From Chloroherpeton thalassium ATCC 35110 (GTDB taxonomy: Bacteria; Bacteroidota; Chlorobiia; Chlorobiales; Chloroherpetonaceae): 64,000 bases of DNA. Shown here one piece after another: positions 35,395 through 45,026 of this stretch; positions within the stretch are counted from its first letter, which is position 1; every line of letters begins with the position of its first letter. The translations under genes and the position numbers were made by a program. The notes below the pieces were generated by a model. It did no database searches. It saw nothing but the letters and a program-made list of their open reading frames with translations, and was not told where the DNA came from. The stretch lies in contig NC_011026.1 of NCBI RefSeq assembly GCF_000020525.1, forward strand, positions 3,144,001 through 3,208,000. Direction: 5' to 3'.

Positions 35395-35811
35395 ATGGTT
35401 TTTGGAAAAGGATTTACCGTCGCCACAAAAGGCTTTTCCGACATTTTGGACATCACCGGAAAAGTGCATGAAGTCATTCGCGAATCGGCTCTGCGAAGTG
35501 GGCTTGTGGGCGTTTGCGTTATCGGCTCAACGGCGTCAATCACGACCATCGAGTTCGAGCCGGCGCTCGTAGCGGATTTTAAGGAAAAGCTGGAGGAAAT
35601 CGCCGCCCACGACCGCCCCACTCGCCACGGCGACACATGGGGCGACGACAACGGGTTTTCGCACATTCGGGCCTCGCTCATAGGGCCGGGCATTTGTCTG
35701 CCGTTCCAAGCTGGACGAGTTTTGTTAGGAACTTGGCAGCAAATTGTCGTGATCGATCATGACAACCGACCACGCAACCGAGAAATTTTTGTGCAACTCG
35801 TCGGCGAGTAA
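35395..35811 (+). CDS. yjbQ: YjbQ/UPF0047 family protein
   Basis: A 138-residue member of the UPF0047 (YjbQ) family. The typical pattern is visible: VIGSTASITTIEFEP, then GDTWGDDNGFSHIRASLIGP, the LPFQAGRVLLGTWQQIVVID strand and NRPRNREIFVQL. Family proteins are small metal-binding trimers; thiamine-phosphate synthase activity has been reported for some members when overproduced. Physiological role uncertain. It sits 12 bases after the DUF1828/1829 gene and 112 bases before tilS; co-transcription with the upstream cassette is possible. Confidence 0.9.
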   Translation: MVFGKGFTVATKGFSDILDITGKVHEVIRESALRSGLVGVCVIGSTASITTIEFEPALVADFKEKLEEIAAHDRPTRHGDTWGDDNGFSHIRASLIGPGICLPFQAGRVLLGTWQQIVVIDHDNRPRNREIFVQLVGE

Positions 35812-35923
35812 GTTCGTTTTTTATGCGATAAAAATTGGAAAAGCCATTTTGCCAAGTGAACTTATAGGCTCACGCAATTTAAAATTGGAAAAATTTCAGA
35901 AAGCACGAATTTTAAATATTTAA

Positions 35924-36895
35924 TTGACACCATTTGAAAAAAAATTTTTGGAGCGCCTTCGCGTCAAATCGCTGATTAAAAAAAATGAAAAAGTGCTCCT
36001 GGCCTTTTCAGGCGGAGCGGATTCGATGGCTCTGCTTTCGCTTTTAAAAAAGGTCCAACCGTTTCTAAATTTGCAGCTTGCCGCCGCACATTGCAATTTT
36101 GGACTTCGCGGCGAGGAAAGCGACGCTGATGAAACCTTTTGCCAAATGCAATGCGACGCACTTGAGATTCCAATTTTCACGATCCATTTTGATACCAAGC
36201 ATTTTGCCCAACAACACAAAATGTCGATCGAAGAAGCCGCACGGCATTTGCGATATAACTTTTTTTATAAACTCGCTGAGATCGAACGGTGCAGCAAAAT
36301 CGCAACGGCTCATCACGCCAACGATAACGCCGAAACTATTCTTTTCAACCTTTTTCGCGGGTCATCGCTTTTGGGATTAAAAGGCATTCGCGTGAAACAT
36401 GAAAAACTTGTGCGCCCGTTGCTCGGCTTCAAGCGCGCCGAACTGATCGAGTATCTCGAATCCCAACAGCTTCCCTACCGACTTGACCTCACAAATTTAA
36501 GCGATGCCTACGATCGCAATTTTATTCGCTTGAAAGTCATTCCGCTCATTGAAGAACGCTTCAAACATAAACTTTTGCCAAACCTTTTGCGCCTCTCCGA
36601 AAACGGCACGGAATTGGATGTGTTTTTAAACGCGCACTTTGAAAAACTCACCAGCCAAAATGGTCTGAACCCATTCGAACAGCAATTACATGTTCCCTCA
36701 CTCCAGATGCTTTCAAAATTTGAACAAAAGGAAATTTTCAAGCGCGCGTTGGCCTGTTTTTCGATTGACCCTAACGCCAATCGCTTGAGCCGACTTTGCG
36801 ACTTGCTGGAAACCCAAGCCGGACGAAAAGTGATTTTATCCAAAGACTTGGAAGTCATTTGGAAAGGCAAATGGCTCTACTTTTTGAACGGCTAA
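35924..36895 (+). CDS. tilS: tRNA(Ile)-lysidine synthase
   Basis: A 323-residue enzyme that modifies C34 of the CAU anticodon tRNA(Ile) to lysidine so that it reads AUA. The PP-loop LLAFSGGADSMALL is at residues 25-38, followed by AAHCNFGLRGEESDADE and the ATAHHANDNAETILFNLFRG motif, all hallmarks of TilS. The C-terminal region is short, as in the compact form of the enzyme. The frame starts at TTG 35924, directly after an in-frame TAA, so TTG appears to be the start. It precedes the SDR gene by about 160 bases. Confidence 0.93.
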   Translation: MTPFEKKFLERLRVKSLIKKNEKVLLAFSGGADSMALLSLLKKVQPFLNLQLAAAHCNFGLRGEESDADETFCQMQCDALEIPIFTIHFDTKHFAQQHKMSIEEAARHLRYNFFYKLAEIERCSKIATAHHANDNAETILFNLFRGSSLLGLKGIRVKHEKLVRPLLGFKRAELIEYLESQQLPYRLDLTNLSDAYDRNFIRLKVIPLIEERFKHKLLPNLLRLSENGTELDVFLNAHFEKLTSQNGLNPFEQQLHVPSLQMLSKFEQKEIFKRALACFSIDPNANRLSRLCDLLETQAGRKVILSKDLEVIWKGKWLYFLNG

Positions 36896-37053
36896 AAAAG
36901 GAAACCTCTCAAGAACGATTTTTTCGGCGACGAATAAAAACCAACGCAACGCCAAATGTAGAAAAGGCCGGTTCTTTTTGCCGATCAAAAAAATCGCTAT
37001 GTTTTTGCCTCAACATCTTTGAAGGCTTCTTAAATCACATTTTTGAAAAGCGC

Positions 37054-37824
37054 ATGATTTTAAAAAATAAACGGGCTGTTATCACCGGTGGCAGCGATGG
37101 AATTGGTTTCGGAATTGCTAAGGCATTTGCAGAAAACGGCGCAGATGTGCTGCTCGTTGCCAGAAACGAGACAAAACTTGCAGAAGCCGCCGCGGTGCTC
37201 GCCGCATTTGAGGTGGAAGTTAAAACGCTCTCGGCGGATTTATCCGATTTATCCACCATTCAAAAGACCGCCCAATCGATCCTGGAGATTTGGCCAGCCA
37301 TAGATATTTTGGTTAACAATGCCGGCATTGCTCGTTTTATTCCTTTTGCTGAAACAGATGAAGCTGCTTTAGATTTGCATTTAAACTTGAATGTGAAAGC
37401 GACTTATTTTCTCACACAACACCTTTTTGGCGCGCTTGAAGCTCAAAAAGGATGCGTGCTCAACATCTCATCTTATTTTTCTCACAGAATGTTGCCAGGC
37501 CGACCATCAACGGCGTACTCGCTGACAAAAGGCGCGATGGATGCGTTTACGAAATCGCTTGCTTATGAAGCCGGCGCAAAAGGCGTTCGCGTGAATGCGA
37601 TTGCGCCGGGAACCATCAATACGCCATTGGTTCAGGCCAATATCGATCGGCTTAGCGAGGAGGGAAAAGCCAAATTTTCGGAAATGATCAAGACCATTTA
37701 TCCACTTGGACGCGTGGGGGAAAGCGAGGATGTCTCTGGAGCTGCGGTATTCCTTGCGTCAGATGCTGCACGATGGATTACCGGCGCTATTTTAGCCGTT
37801 GATGGCGGACTCACCACAAATTAA
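37054..37824 (+). CDS. Short-chain dehydrogenase/reductase (FabG-like)
   Basis: A 256-residue classical SDR. The NAD(P)-binding motif TGGSDGIGFGIA is at about residues 11-22, NNAG at about 88-91, catalytic serine in LNISSY, and the YxxxK pair in YSLTKGAM. The C-terminal APGTINTP and ASDAARWITGAILAVDGG segments are typical. Substrate cannot be predicted. The open frame extends upstream to 36796, overlapping tilS, but the family N terminus begins at the ATG at 37054 (MILKNKRAVITGG). It converges with arfB, the stops being only 5 bases apart. Confidence 0.92.
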   Translation: MILKNKRAVITGGSDGIGFGIAKAFAENGADVLLVARNETKLAEAAAVLAAFEVEVKTLSADLSDLSTIQKTAQSILEIWPAIDILVNNAGIARFIPFAETDEAALDLHLNLNVKATYFLTQHLFGALEAQKGCVLNISSYFSHRMLPGRPSTAYSLTKGAMDAFTKSLAYEAGAKGVRVNAIAPGTINTPLVQANIDRLSEEGKAKFSEMIKTIYPLGRVGESEDVSGAAVFLASDAARWITGAILAVDGGLTTN

Positions 37825-37829
37825 CCGAA

Positions 37830-38264
37830 TCACTCGTCGGAAAAAGGTTTCCGTCTCGCTGATTTCACCTGGCTTCGTGACTTTTTCAGGAGCAGGCGCT
37901 TTTCTTTGGCCACAAGGCTGGGTTTTGTTTTCAGGCGTTTTTTTTCAGGGGCGAGCGCGGTTTGGAGCAATTTCCGAAATCGCTGTGTCGCCTCTTCCCG
38001 ATTCTTTATTTGACTGCGCGATGCACTGCACGAAAGCCGCAAAACCCCTTCCGATGAAATGCGCCCTTTTAATTTATGCAACAGCAGTCGCTTCATCATA
38101 TCGCTGAGCGACAAGGAATTTGCAATGTCGAAATAAAGCTCCACTTTGGTTTCCACTTTATTTACGTTTTGGCCGCCTTTTCCGCTGCTCCTTGCAAATC
38201 GATATTCTATCTCAGAAACGGGAATGGAAAGTTTTGGATTGATCAATAACACGTTTTCACTCAT
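37830..38264 (-). CDS. arfB: Class I release factor-like peptidyl-tRNA hydrolase (ArfB/YaeJ)
   Basis: A 144-residue protein with the catalytic GGQ motif in RFARSSGKGGQNVNKVETKV and a basic C-terminal tail (KEKRLLLKKSRSQVKSARRK) that binds the empty mRNA channel. Such proteins rescue stalled ribosomes and lack the codon-recognition domain of RF1/RF2. The ATG at 38264 (MSENVLLINPKLSIPVSE) is chosen over the earlier start at 38297, which would lie in the upstream gene. It begins 8 bases after the GNAT gene stops, so the two are cotranscribed. Confidence 0.9.
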   Translation of the reverse strand: MSENVLLINPKLSIPVSEIEYRFARSSGKGGQNVNKVETKVELYFDIANSLSLSDMMKRLLLHKLKGRISSEGVLRLSCSASRSQIKNREEATQRFRKLLQTALAPEKKRLKTKPSLVAKEKRLLLKKSRSQVKSARRKPFSDE

Positions 38265-38272
38265 GCCAACTG

Positions 38273-39238
38273 CTAATTTATCTTTACCGAGTACCAACTG
38301 CCAATCACTTTGCTGCCAAGCTTGAGCGCCGTTGTAATGGCTGCTTGGTTTTCTGGGGAAATGTGCCCATAAAATGCTTCAAGGTTTTCGGCTTCCAAGC
38401 GCTCGATCAGCCGGCGCTGAATGGCAGCAGCATACCCTTTCCGACGAAACGACTTTGAAAGCATGACATCCAAAATTTCGTAGCCATACAAAAATTGCTG
38501 ATGCCGTTTGCTCACACCGAGAATGCCAGCCCATTTCCCTTTCACCAAAATATTATATAAAAAACCAGAATCCCGAAGCTTTTCAAAATGTTGCCGCGAT
38601 TCCTTGCAAAGAATGTCTTTCAAGGACAAATTTTCGCGATACAGCTCGGCATAAACCTCAAGATACTTTGAATAAATCTGCAAATCTTCCGCCGGCTCAA
38701 GCGTGACAATTTCGTAAAATTTCGGCTTTTCAGCATTTTTCAAAAGCGAAACTGGCGCCGCAAGCAAGCAAATATCATGGGTTAAAAAAGCATCTTCACC
38801 GCCACCATTCAGGAGCGGCTTTGTATCGAAAAACTGAATCCAGCGAGGCGAGAACGTTTTGTATTGCTCGGAAATCTGCTCGGCCATCATTTTTGCTTGA
38901 AGAGCCGATTCTGGCGAAAAATTCATGTGGACGATATCAATGAAGGGCTGTTTTACATCCAAACACTTAAAGCGGACAGAAGTCATCACTTTGCGCTTTC
39001 TATCCAGCTCGATGAGCCGAAATTTATATTCGTCGGGATGCGCGCCCGCAATCGGACACATTTTGCTAAATCCGTGCGCAAAAATATCGTCGCGCATGGA
39101 TTGCAGATGCTTTGAAAATTCTCGTTGCAAATTTTCCTTTAAGTAATCGGCAGGAAACCAATCTTTAACCACTTGTGGAAGAGAATGGTAATCGTACTGA
39201 AGAAAGTCGGCTGCATAGTGCGGGTAATGGTGATTCAT
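38273..39238 (-). CDS. GNAT-family acetyltransferase-like protein
   Basis: A 321-residue protein. The C-terminal third has the acetyl-CoA binding pattern of the GNAT fold: ILDVMLSKSFRRKGYAAAIQRRLIERLEAEN split over strand beta4 and helix alpha3 (RRKGYAAAI is the Q/RxxGxG/A-like loop), followed by EAFYGHISPENQAAITTALKLG. The N-terminal 180 residues are specific and not recognised. Substrate unknown. The ATG at 39238 has an ideal ribosome binding site (aaggagg on the minus strand), so I use it rather than the start at 39295. It lies between the antiporter gene and arfB in a minus-strand operon. Confidence 0.8.
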   Translation of the reverse strand: MNHHYPHYAADFLQYDYHSLPQVVKDWFPADYLKENLQREFSKHLQSMRDDIFAHGFSKMCPIAGAHPDEYKFRLIELDRKRKVMTSVRFKCLDVKQPFIDIVHMNFSPESALQAKMMAEQISEQYKTFSPRWIQFFDTKPLLNGGGEDAFLTHDICLLAAPVSLLKNAEKPKFYEIVTLEPAEDLQIYSKYLEVYAELYRENLSLKDILCKESRQHFEKLRDSGFLYNILVKGKWAGILGVSKRHQQFLYGYEILDVMLSKSFRRKGYAAAIQRRLIERLEAENLEAFYGHISPENQAAITTALKLGSKVIGSWYSVKIN

Positions 39239-39307
39239 TGCTACCTCCTTAATCGTCACGAAAGTGAGGGACAAGATCGTAAACAATCGGTGCATTGCAG
39301 GCTTTCA

Positions 39308-40606
39308 TTATCCCTCAACAGATTCGGCTTTAGTTTCTAATTCTTTTTGTTCTTTTTTCTGACTGACCGCCGTTTTTGGCGCATGTTTACTTTCATAGAA
39401 GAAAACAAAACCGGTCATTGAAAGGTTGCTTAAAAGAATCGTGCTAAATGCGATTGGGACAAGCGTTTCCGTGCCCGGCATGTTTGACTTGACCACCACA
39501 AACGCCATGACCGCGCAGGCCAATCCACGCGGAACCATCGCCATGCTGGCTGAAATGTGATTGCCTTGCAATGACGGCGAGAATGGCAAAATCGTTCGAA
39601 TTGAACCCAATCGTCCAAAGATTTGAATCAACAAAATGCTTATCGATACGAGAATCACAACGGGCGAAAACATGGAAAAATCAAACAAAAGTCCCATGAA
39701 CACAAAGAAAAAGGTGCGGATCAAAAACGAAACTTCCGCATTGATTTTTTTAACAACCTCATCCAGCTCGAAGTGCGAGGCATCCAAATTCGTTTTTACC
39801 CATTGATGCAAAACTTGAATGGATTTTGAAGCAATCCATTTTCCATTTCCAAGAATCAATCCAAAAAATAGAATTGTAATGGCGGCGTCGCCACCGGCAA
39901 GTTCGGAGAGCGAATACAAAAGCAGCACAAAGCCGAGCGTGAGCATGTAGGCCAAACTTTCGCGACTAAATACGCCCATAAATCGTCCCCACAGCAAACC
40001 GGCAATGGTCGCAAAAAAAAGCGAAATACCAATGGAAATGGAAATGTGACTGAACATGGCGCTGGGCGTTGCCGTTTCCGGCTCTTTTACAACATCCAAA
40101 ATCAGCACAACAGAAACCACCGTTAATACTTCCGTTAAAGCCGTTTCCAGCGAAAGCAGTGTTTTAAGATTTTTACTAATGGAAAGCTTGGATAATACGG
40201 GGAAGATGACAGCGGGACTGGTGCCAGCCATAATACTGCCATAAAGCAAAGCGGGAACAAGCTCCAGGCGCAAGAGCAACAGACACACAACCGTGACACT
40301 GCCCGCCACGATGGCAAAGTAGAGTAATCCAAGAAATAATGCGGTGTTGAACTGAGAAATAGCCACCTCAAACTCAAGATCAAGGCCGCCTTCAAACATG
40401 ATGAGAATTAACGCCACTGTGCCAAAATAAGGCGCAATTTGCATGAAGGTGCCGCTGGTGACGAAATGTGTGGCCGGCCCAAGTATAATACCAACCAACA
40501 TCAGGATAACCGGATTTGGAATTTTTGTTTTGCTAAACAGGAAGCTCCCAAAAAAACCGAGCACGATAATGCCCCCAAGTAGTGCTAAAAAAATTGTGAC
40601 GCTCAT
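39308..40606 (-). CDS. Cation:proton antiporter (CPA family)
   Basis: An inner-membrane protein of 432 residues with about 12 hydrophobic segments, typical of CPA Na+/H+ or K+/H+ exchangers: IPNPVILMLVGIILGP, FEGGLDLEFEVA (the conserved GLxL loop) and SIMAGTSPAVIFPVL, where the aspartate pair of CPA2 is replaced by the TSP-type sequence found in CPA1 relatives. GGDAAITILFFGLILGN and MVPRGLACAVMAFVV follow. The C-terminal 30 residues are charged (KKEQKELETKAE). The frame opens at TTG 40642; ATG 40606 (MSVTIFLALLGG) is preferred. Divergent from mscS. Confidence 0.88.
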   Translation of the reverse strand: MSVTIFLALLGGIIVLGFFGSFLFSKTKIPNPVILMLVGIILGPATHFVTSGTFMQIAPYFGTVALILIMFEGGLDLEFEVAISQFNTALFLGLLYFAIVAGSVTVVCLLLLRLELVPALLYGSIMAGTSPAVIFPVLSKLSISKNLKTLLSLETALTEVLTVVSVVLILDVVKEPETATPSAMFSHISISIGISLFFATIAGLLWGRFMGVFSRESLAYMLTLGFVLLLYSLSELAGGDAAITILFFGLILGNGKWIASKSIQVLHQWVKTNLDASHFELDEVVKKINAEVSFLIRTFFFVFMGLLFDFSMFSPVVILVSISILLIQIFGRLGSIRTILPFSPSLQGNHISASMAMVPRGLACAVMAFVVVKSNMPGTETLVPIAFSTILLSNLSMTGFVFFYESKHAPKTAVSQKKEQKELETKAESVEG

Positions 40607-40649
40607 AATATCAAAGCTTTCTTGAAAAACGCTAAATTGCAATTATGCC

Positions 40650-40665
40650 ATGGTTTATTAACCAT
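40650..40665. promoter_or_regulatory. Inverted repeat between antiporter and mscS genes
   Basis: Arms atggtt (40650-40655) and aaccat (40660-40665) around a 4-base spacer lie midway in the 94-base divergent intergenic region. The location suggests an operator for either gene, but the arms are short and chance occurrence cannot be excluded. Confidence 0.35.
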
Positions 40666-40700
40666 AATAACTTTTTTACAAATTAAATTGATACGTAAAG

Positions 40701-41588
40701 ATGCAATCCATTTGGGAAGTTTTTCAAAACATCATTGATGTTTTGGAGTCCCCTATTTTCAACTTGGGAGCCAATAAACTGACGGTGTTTTCGATAGTCA
40801 AGCTTATTCTTACGATTATTCTTGTTTTTGTTACTTCGCGGATCTTACGCAACCTAATCGCTGAAAAGCTTCTTTCTAAAGAAACTTCCGACATCGGCAC
40901 GCGGCTTGCCGTTGCAACCATTGTGCAATATGTGTTCGTGTTTTTTGGGCTGATCATTGTTTTGCAAACCGCCGGCATCGACTTGAGCACGCTCACGGTT
41001 CTTTCCGGCACCATTGGTATTGGTATCGGTTTTGGCTTGCAGAACATCATGGAAAATTTTGTAAGCGGCATTATTATTTTGCTGGAGCGACCCATCAAAA
41101 TTGGCGACCGAATTGAGGTTGGCAATGTGAATGGCGATGTGATTAAAATTTCCGTTCGTTCCACCACCGTAAAGACGAATAACAACATCGTGATCATCAT
41201 TCCGAACTCGGAGTTCATCTCTTCACGCGTGATCAACTGGAGTCATACCGAGCGAGTGGTTCGCTTTGCGTTTCCCGTCGGCGTTTCGTACAAATCAAAT
41301 CCTGAAGATGTCAAGCAAACGCTGCTGGAAGTGGCTGGTTTGCATCAAGGCGTTTTGAAAGATCCAAAACCGGATGTGCTTTTTCGAGGTTTCGGCGATA
41401 GCTCTTTAGATTTCGAATTGCGCGTTTGGACGAAACAATACACAAGCGTGCCCATGATTTTGCAAAGTGAACTCAACTTCATGATCTTTGAAGCTTTCAC
41501 AAAAAAAAGCATTGAAATTCCATTTCCGCAGCGCGATATCAACTTCCGCACCAGCGATGTCGATCTATGGAAAAACAAGGCATCTTGA
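40701..41588 (+). CDS. mscS: MscS-type small-conductance mechanosensitive channel
   Basis: A 295-residue channel that releases solutes on hypo-osmotic shock. Three N-terminal membrane segments end with a pore helix rich in glycine (SGTIGIGIGFGLQNIMENFVSG, spanning about residues 104-125), then the beta domain (RIEVGNVNGDVIKISVRSTT) and the alpha/beta cytoplasmic cage with IPNSEFISSRVINWS. The final segment ends IPFPQRDINFR, the usual MscS terminus. Size equals E. coli MscS (286). It is divergent from a cation/proton antiporter and convergent with the DNA glycosylase gene. Confidence 0.94.
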   Translation: MQSIWEVFQNIIDVLESPIFNLGANKLTVFSIVKLILTIILVFVTSRILRNLIAEKLLSKETSDIGTRLAVATIVQYVFVFFGLIIVLQTAGIDLSTLTVLSGTIGIGIGFGLQNIMENFVSGIIILLERPIKIGDRIEVGNVNGDVIKISVRSTTVKTNNNIVIIIPNSEFISSRVINWSHTERVVRFAFPVGVSYKSNPEDVKQTLLEVAGLHQGVLKDPKPDVLFRGFGDSSLDFELRVWTKQYTSVPMILQSELNFMIFEAFTKKSIEIPFPQRDINFRTSDVDLWKNKAS

Positions 41589-41631
41589 TTTTAGCGAAAA
41601 CGAACGGCTGGCCTTATCCTGAAGCGATTTT

Positions 41632-42228
41632 CTACGATGGCTTTCCTTTTGAAACAAACGGATTGGTTTTGATAAAAAATCGCCAAGCAAGCTCGCGACT
41701 TTTTGTGATGCCGATGCGCGTGCTTGTGCCAATTTGGTTCTCTGAAAGTTGCGGCGCGTCCGCCAGAAAGATTTCGGCGCTTTGCAAAGATTTCCCACTA
41801 AACTCCCGCTCGATGCCAAAGGCTTGCGTGAGCTTTCCAGGGCCATTTGTCAATTCCAACATGTTTTTCTTTGAACGATTTTTTTGCATCAGCTCGATGC
41901 CAGAAATGGGCTCAAGCGCACGAACGAGAACCGCGCCAGCCGTCCCTTTTGGCTCACTGACCACATTCAGCATAAAATGGCAGCCATAAGTGAAATAAAC
42001 ATATAGCGTGCCGGGTTCGCCAAACATGTGCTGATTTCTTTCCGTTTTTCCGCGAAACGCGTGGCAGGCTTCATCGCCCTTTTGAAGGTAGGCTTCCGTT
42101 TCCACGATTTTGGCTGCCAAAACCGTTTCACCCATCGGCTTAACCAATATTTTTCCAAGCAAGTTTTTCGAGAGTTCCAGCGTAGGAGAGGTATAAAAAT
42201 CGGGACAAAGTTTTAAAAAGTCAGGCAT
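41632..42228 (-). CDS. 3-methyladenine DNA glycosylase (AAG/MPG family)
   Basis: A 198-residue enzyme of the eukaryote-type alkyladenine DNA glycosylase family, which excises alkylated purines in base-excision repair. Signature stretches are LAKNLLGK-like [27 protein letters not shown] (with the catalytic glutamate in VETEAY), [21 protein letters not shown], and [13 protein letters not shown]. It ends [15 protein letters not shown]. The start ATG at 42228 fits the family. It is convergent with mscS and divergent from parA. Confidence 0.94.
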   Translation of the reverse strand: MPDFLKLCPDFYTSPTLELSKNLLGKILVKPMGETVLAAKIVETEAYLQKGDEACHAFRGKTERNQHMFGEPGTLYVYFTYGCHFMLNVVSEPKGTAGAVLVRALEPISGIELMQKNRSKKNMLELTNGPGKLTQAFGIEREFSGKSLQSAEIFLADAPQLSENQIGTSTRIGITKSRELAWRFFIKTNPFVSKGKPS

Positions 42229-42302
42229 CTTTCGTACATATTCCTCTTGCTACATCGAATAGCTGCTGATGAGCTGAGGTGAAGATTCATTTTTAAGCGA
42301 AT

Positions 42303-42331
42303 TTGTTAGCAGGGTGAAAATACACTATATT
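42303..42331 (+). promoter_or_regulatory. Predicted promoter of the parA operon
   Basis: A -35-like hexamer ttgtta (42303-42308) and a -10-like hexamer tatatt (42326-42331) are spaced by 17 bases, 68 bases upstream of the parA ATG. Confidence 0.5.
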
Positions 42332-42398
42332 TTTAAATGTCACTGTTACATTGCCTCACTTGAAACAAAACAACCAACAACGTATTAGGGGTTTTTTC

Positions 42399-43436
42399 AT
42401 GGGAAAAGTTCTCGCTGTTGCAAATCAAAAAGGTGGCGTCGGCAAAACAACCACAGCTGTTAATTTGGCTGCATCCATTGCGGCTGCGGAAGTGCCGACC
42501 CTGCTCATAGATATCGATCCGCAGGCTAACGCAACTTCAGGCTCTGGCGTTACCTTAACCGAGGAAGCCCATTCGATTTACGAAGTTCTCATCGAACATG
42601 CAGACATAGAAAGCACGGTTATTCCCTCCTCTATGCAGTATCTCGATGTAGTTCCATCCGATATTAATTTGGTTGGAACGGAAGTAGAGTTGATCGATGT
42701 GCCTGAGCGCGAACGGGTTTTATATCACGCGCTTGGCTCAGTGAGAAAAAAGTATGACTACATCATTATAGATTGTCCGCCGTCGCTGGGCTTAATTACG
42801 CTTAATGCCTTGACCGCCTCCGACGCAGTTGTTATTCCGGTTCAAGCAGAATATTATGCGCTTGAAGGATTAGGCCAGCTTTTGAACACCATTAGCATTG
42901 TCCGCCGGCACTTAAATCCCACCCTCGATATTGAAGGCGTTTTGCTCACCATGTTTGACGGGCGGCTTCGCTTATCGAATCAGGTGATGGAAGAGGTGAA
43001 AAAATATTTTAAAGAAAAGGTTTTCACTACGGTGATTCGTCGCAACGTGAAAATTTCGGAAGCCCCGAGCCACGGGCGACCGGTTATTTTATATGACGCA
43101 CAAAGCATTGGCACAAAAGATTACATGGATTTGGCGTATGAAATCTTTAAGCGCGATGGGTTGGAAAATTTTACTGTGGCTGAGCACTCCAGCATAAAAA
43201 AAGCACAAAAAGACCGCGATAAAAAATCGGATGCGGGTCAAGGAAAAACGGAAAAACCTTCACCTGAAGTCTATGAGCCGGATGCCGATTTTGAAAAAAG
43301 CGTTAATGATATTTTAAATGAGTCGCCGGAAGAAACGCTCAATATGGATGGCGCTCTTCCTTATGAAAACCATCAGGACGCTTCGGCACCAGCACCAGGC
43401 GATGAGCAAACAGATGATCAAGAGAAAGAATTGTAA
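42399..43436 (+). CDS. parA: Chromosome-partitioning ATPase ParA/Soj
   Basis: A 345-residue ParA/Soj ATPase. The deviant Walker [10 protein letters not shown] is at about residues 11-19, the A' motif in [12 protein letters not shown] and Walker B in [12 protein letters not shown]. Residues 260-345 form an acidic, low-complexity tail ([10 protein letters not shown], then many D/E) that extends well beyond the usual 250-260-residue Soj and may mediate regulation or partner binding. The ATG at 42399 ([13 protein letters not shown]) is preferred to TTG 42351. It is followed by parB, so the pair should segregate the chromosome origin region; the window may thus be near the origin. Confidence 0.96.
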   Translation: MGKVLAVANQKGGVGKTTTAVNLAASIAAAEVPTLLIDIDPQANATSGSGVTLTEEAHSIYEVLIEHADIESTVIPSSMQYLDVVPSDINLVGTEVELIDVPERERVLYHALGSVRKKYDYIIIDCPPSLGLITLNALTASDAVVIPVQAEYYALEGLGQLLNTISIVRRHLNPTLDIEGVLLTMFDGRLRLSNQVMEEVKKYFKEKVFTTVIRRNVKISEAPSHGRPVILYDAQSIGTKDYMDLAYEIFKRDGLENFTVAEHSSIKKAQKDRDKKSDAGQGKTEKPSPEVYEPDADFEKSVNDILNESPEETLNMDGALPYENHQDASAPAPGDEQTDDQEKEL

Positions 43437-43459
43437 CATTTTAATTTTGTAATGGTTTT

Positions 43460-44395
43460 ATGGCTAAGGTTGCACTTGGAAAAGGATTACGGGCGTTGAT
43501 TTCAGATGAGAGCATTCATATTATTAATAAACGCCAAGATGAAAATGGAGAGCATATAAAATATCGCGATACCAAAAGCGGTCGTTTGGGAAGCATCGGC
43601 AATGTGCCGCTCCACAAAATTGAGCCCAACCCGTATCAGCCGCGCGAAGAATTTGATCGAAGTGCCCTTGAGGAATTAAAACAGTCCATTATTGAAAAAG
43701 GGATCATTCAGCCGATCACCATTCGCGTTCATGGCGAAAAATATCAGCTGATCAGCGGTGAACGCCGGCTTCGTGCCGCGAAAGAAGCGGGCTTTACTGA
43801 AATTCCTGCTTATGTTCTTGACATCAAGACCGATGAAGAAATGCTTGAGCTCGCGCTCATCGAGAACATTCAGCGCGAAAAACTCAACCCAATCGAAGTT
43901 GCCACCGGTTTCCAACGGCTGATTCAAGAATGTAGCCTAACTCAAGAACAAGTTTCCCAGCGCGTTGGCAAAGACCGCTCTACGGTCACGAATTTCTTAC
44001 GCCTGCTCAAACTGCCAGAAGAAATTCAGACCAGCCTTCGCAAAAATGAGATTTCGATGGGACATGCCCGCGCCCTTATCACGCTCGAGAGCTTGGAAGC
44101 ACAGCTTGAAATTTGGCAGCTTATTTTAAAACACAACCTTTCCGTTCGCAAAGTTGAAGCGCTTGTCAGCCGATTTGGCAAAGAAAAAGCAGCCGATGAA
44201 ACCGAAACTGCGGAAGAAGAGCGTGCTCGGCAGCGCAATGTAGACGAGCTGAATTTAGAATCGCTTTTACGGGAAAAGTTTGCAACAAAAGTGAAATTGC
44301 AACACAACAAAAAAGGTCACGGACAAATCGTCATAGAATATTATTCGCTTGACGATTTAGACCGAATTGTCGAGACTATCAACTCCATCGGGTAA
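43460..44395 (+). CDS. parB: Chromosome-partitioning protein ParB/Spo0J
   Basis: A 311-residue ParB. The N-terminal CTPase domain has the motifs NPYQPREEFD and SGERRLRAAKEAG, with GERRLRA being the diagnostic arginine-rich box. The helix-turn-helix that contacts parS follows (SLTQEQVSQRVGKDRSTVTN). The C-terminal region (about 265-311) is the dimerisation domain. I did not find a perfect parS palindrome in the window. The gene ends overlapping the next start by one base (taatg). Confidence 0.95.
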   Translation: MAKVALGKGLRALISDESIHIINKRQDENGEHIKYRDTKSGRLGSIGNVPLHKIEPNPYQPREEFDRSALEELKQSIIEKGIIQPITIRVHGEKYQLISGERRLRAAKEAGFTEIPAYVLDIKTDEEMLELALIENIQREKLNPIEVATGFQRLIQECSLTQEQVSQRVGKDRSTVTNFLRLLKLPEEIQTSLRKNEISMGHARALITLESLEAQLEIWQLILKHNLSVRKVEALVSRFGKEKAADETETAEEERARQRNVDELNLESLLREKFATKVKLQHNKKGHGQIVIEYYSLDDLDRIVETINSIG

Positions 44396-45021
44396 TGCTC
44401 GGATTTGATCGAATGAAATATGCTTTCTGTTGCGTTCTTCTTTTTGCTTTAGCCATGTTTAAGCCGGATTCGCTTCAAGCACAAACCGCGTCTCTCGCTT
44501 ATAGCAACCGCGTTTTTCATATCGCGTCACACAATCAGCTGGAACTTAACACAACCGCTCTTTTTGACACGCTTCAAGTGCTCGACAGTGTGTCTGTGCC
44601 GCTCGAGCAAACCAACCAGCGAATGACGCCGTGGAAAGTTTCTTTATATGCGGCACTGATTCCTGGCTTTGGCCAAATCTATAACGAGGTATATTGGAAA
44701 GTGCCGATTCTTTATGGCTTCTTAGGTTGGTATGGCTACAACATTGCGCAAAAGCACGATAAGTATATTTATTATAGAAACTTATATCTTGCCAACCAAA
44801 GTAGCGCCAAAGCGGAATCTTATAGAAATTATCGTGATCTTTACCACGATAGCCGCGATGAATATATTATTTACCTTTTGCTGGCTTATTTGGCGGGCAT
44901 TGTCGATGCGTATGTCGATGCGCATCTCTACGACTTCGATGTTGATGACGATTTAACAGCCGTGTTACCAAAAGAAAATCCCTCACAAATTCAATTAGTT
45001 AGTTTAAAAATTCGATTTTAA
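44395..45021 (+). CDS. DUF5683 family membrane-associated protein
   Basis: A 208-residue exported protein with a signal-type N terminus ([15 protein letters not shown], cleavage perhaps after LQAQ-). The core contains [20 protein letters not shown], then [19 protein letters not shown], then a charged helical stretch and a final hydrophobic segment [25 protein letters not shown] split over its length; this pattern (PGxGQIYN.xYWKxPI.yG) is typical of DUF5683. Function unknown. It overlaps the parB stop by one base and lies 5 bases before dapB, so it is part of the parAB-dapB operon. Confidence 0.85.
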
Positions 45022-45026
45022 GTCCT

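Noticed and set aside
36796-37053. N-terminal extension of the SDR gene overlapping tilS
   Set aside because: SDR family members start at the Rossmann strand; the extension is low-quality sequence and overlaps tilS in another frame.
42228-45021. parS site near parAB
   Set aside because: I looked for the tgtttcacgtgaaaca palindrome and close variants but saw none; a systematic search is needed.
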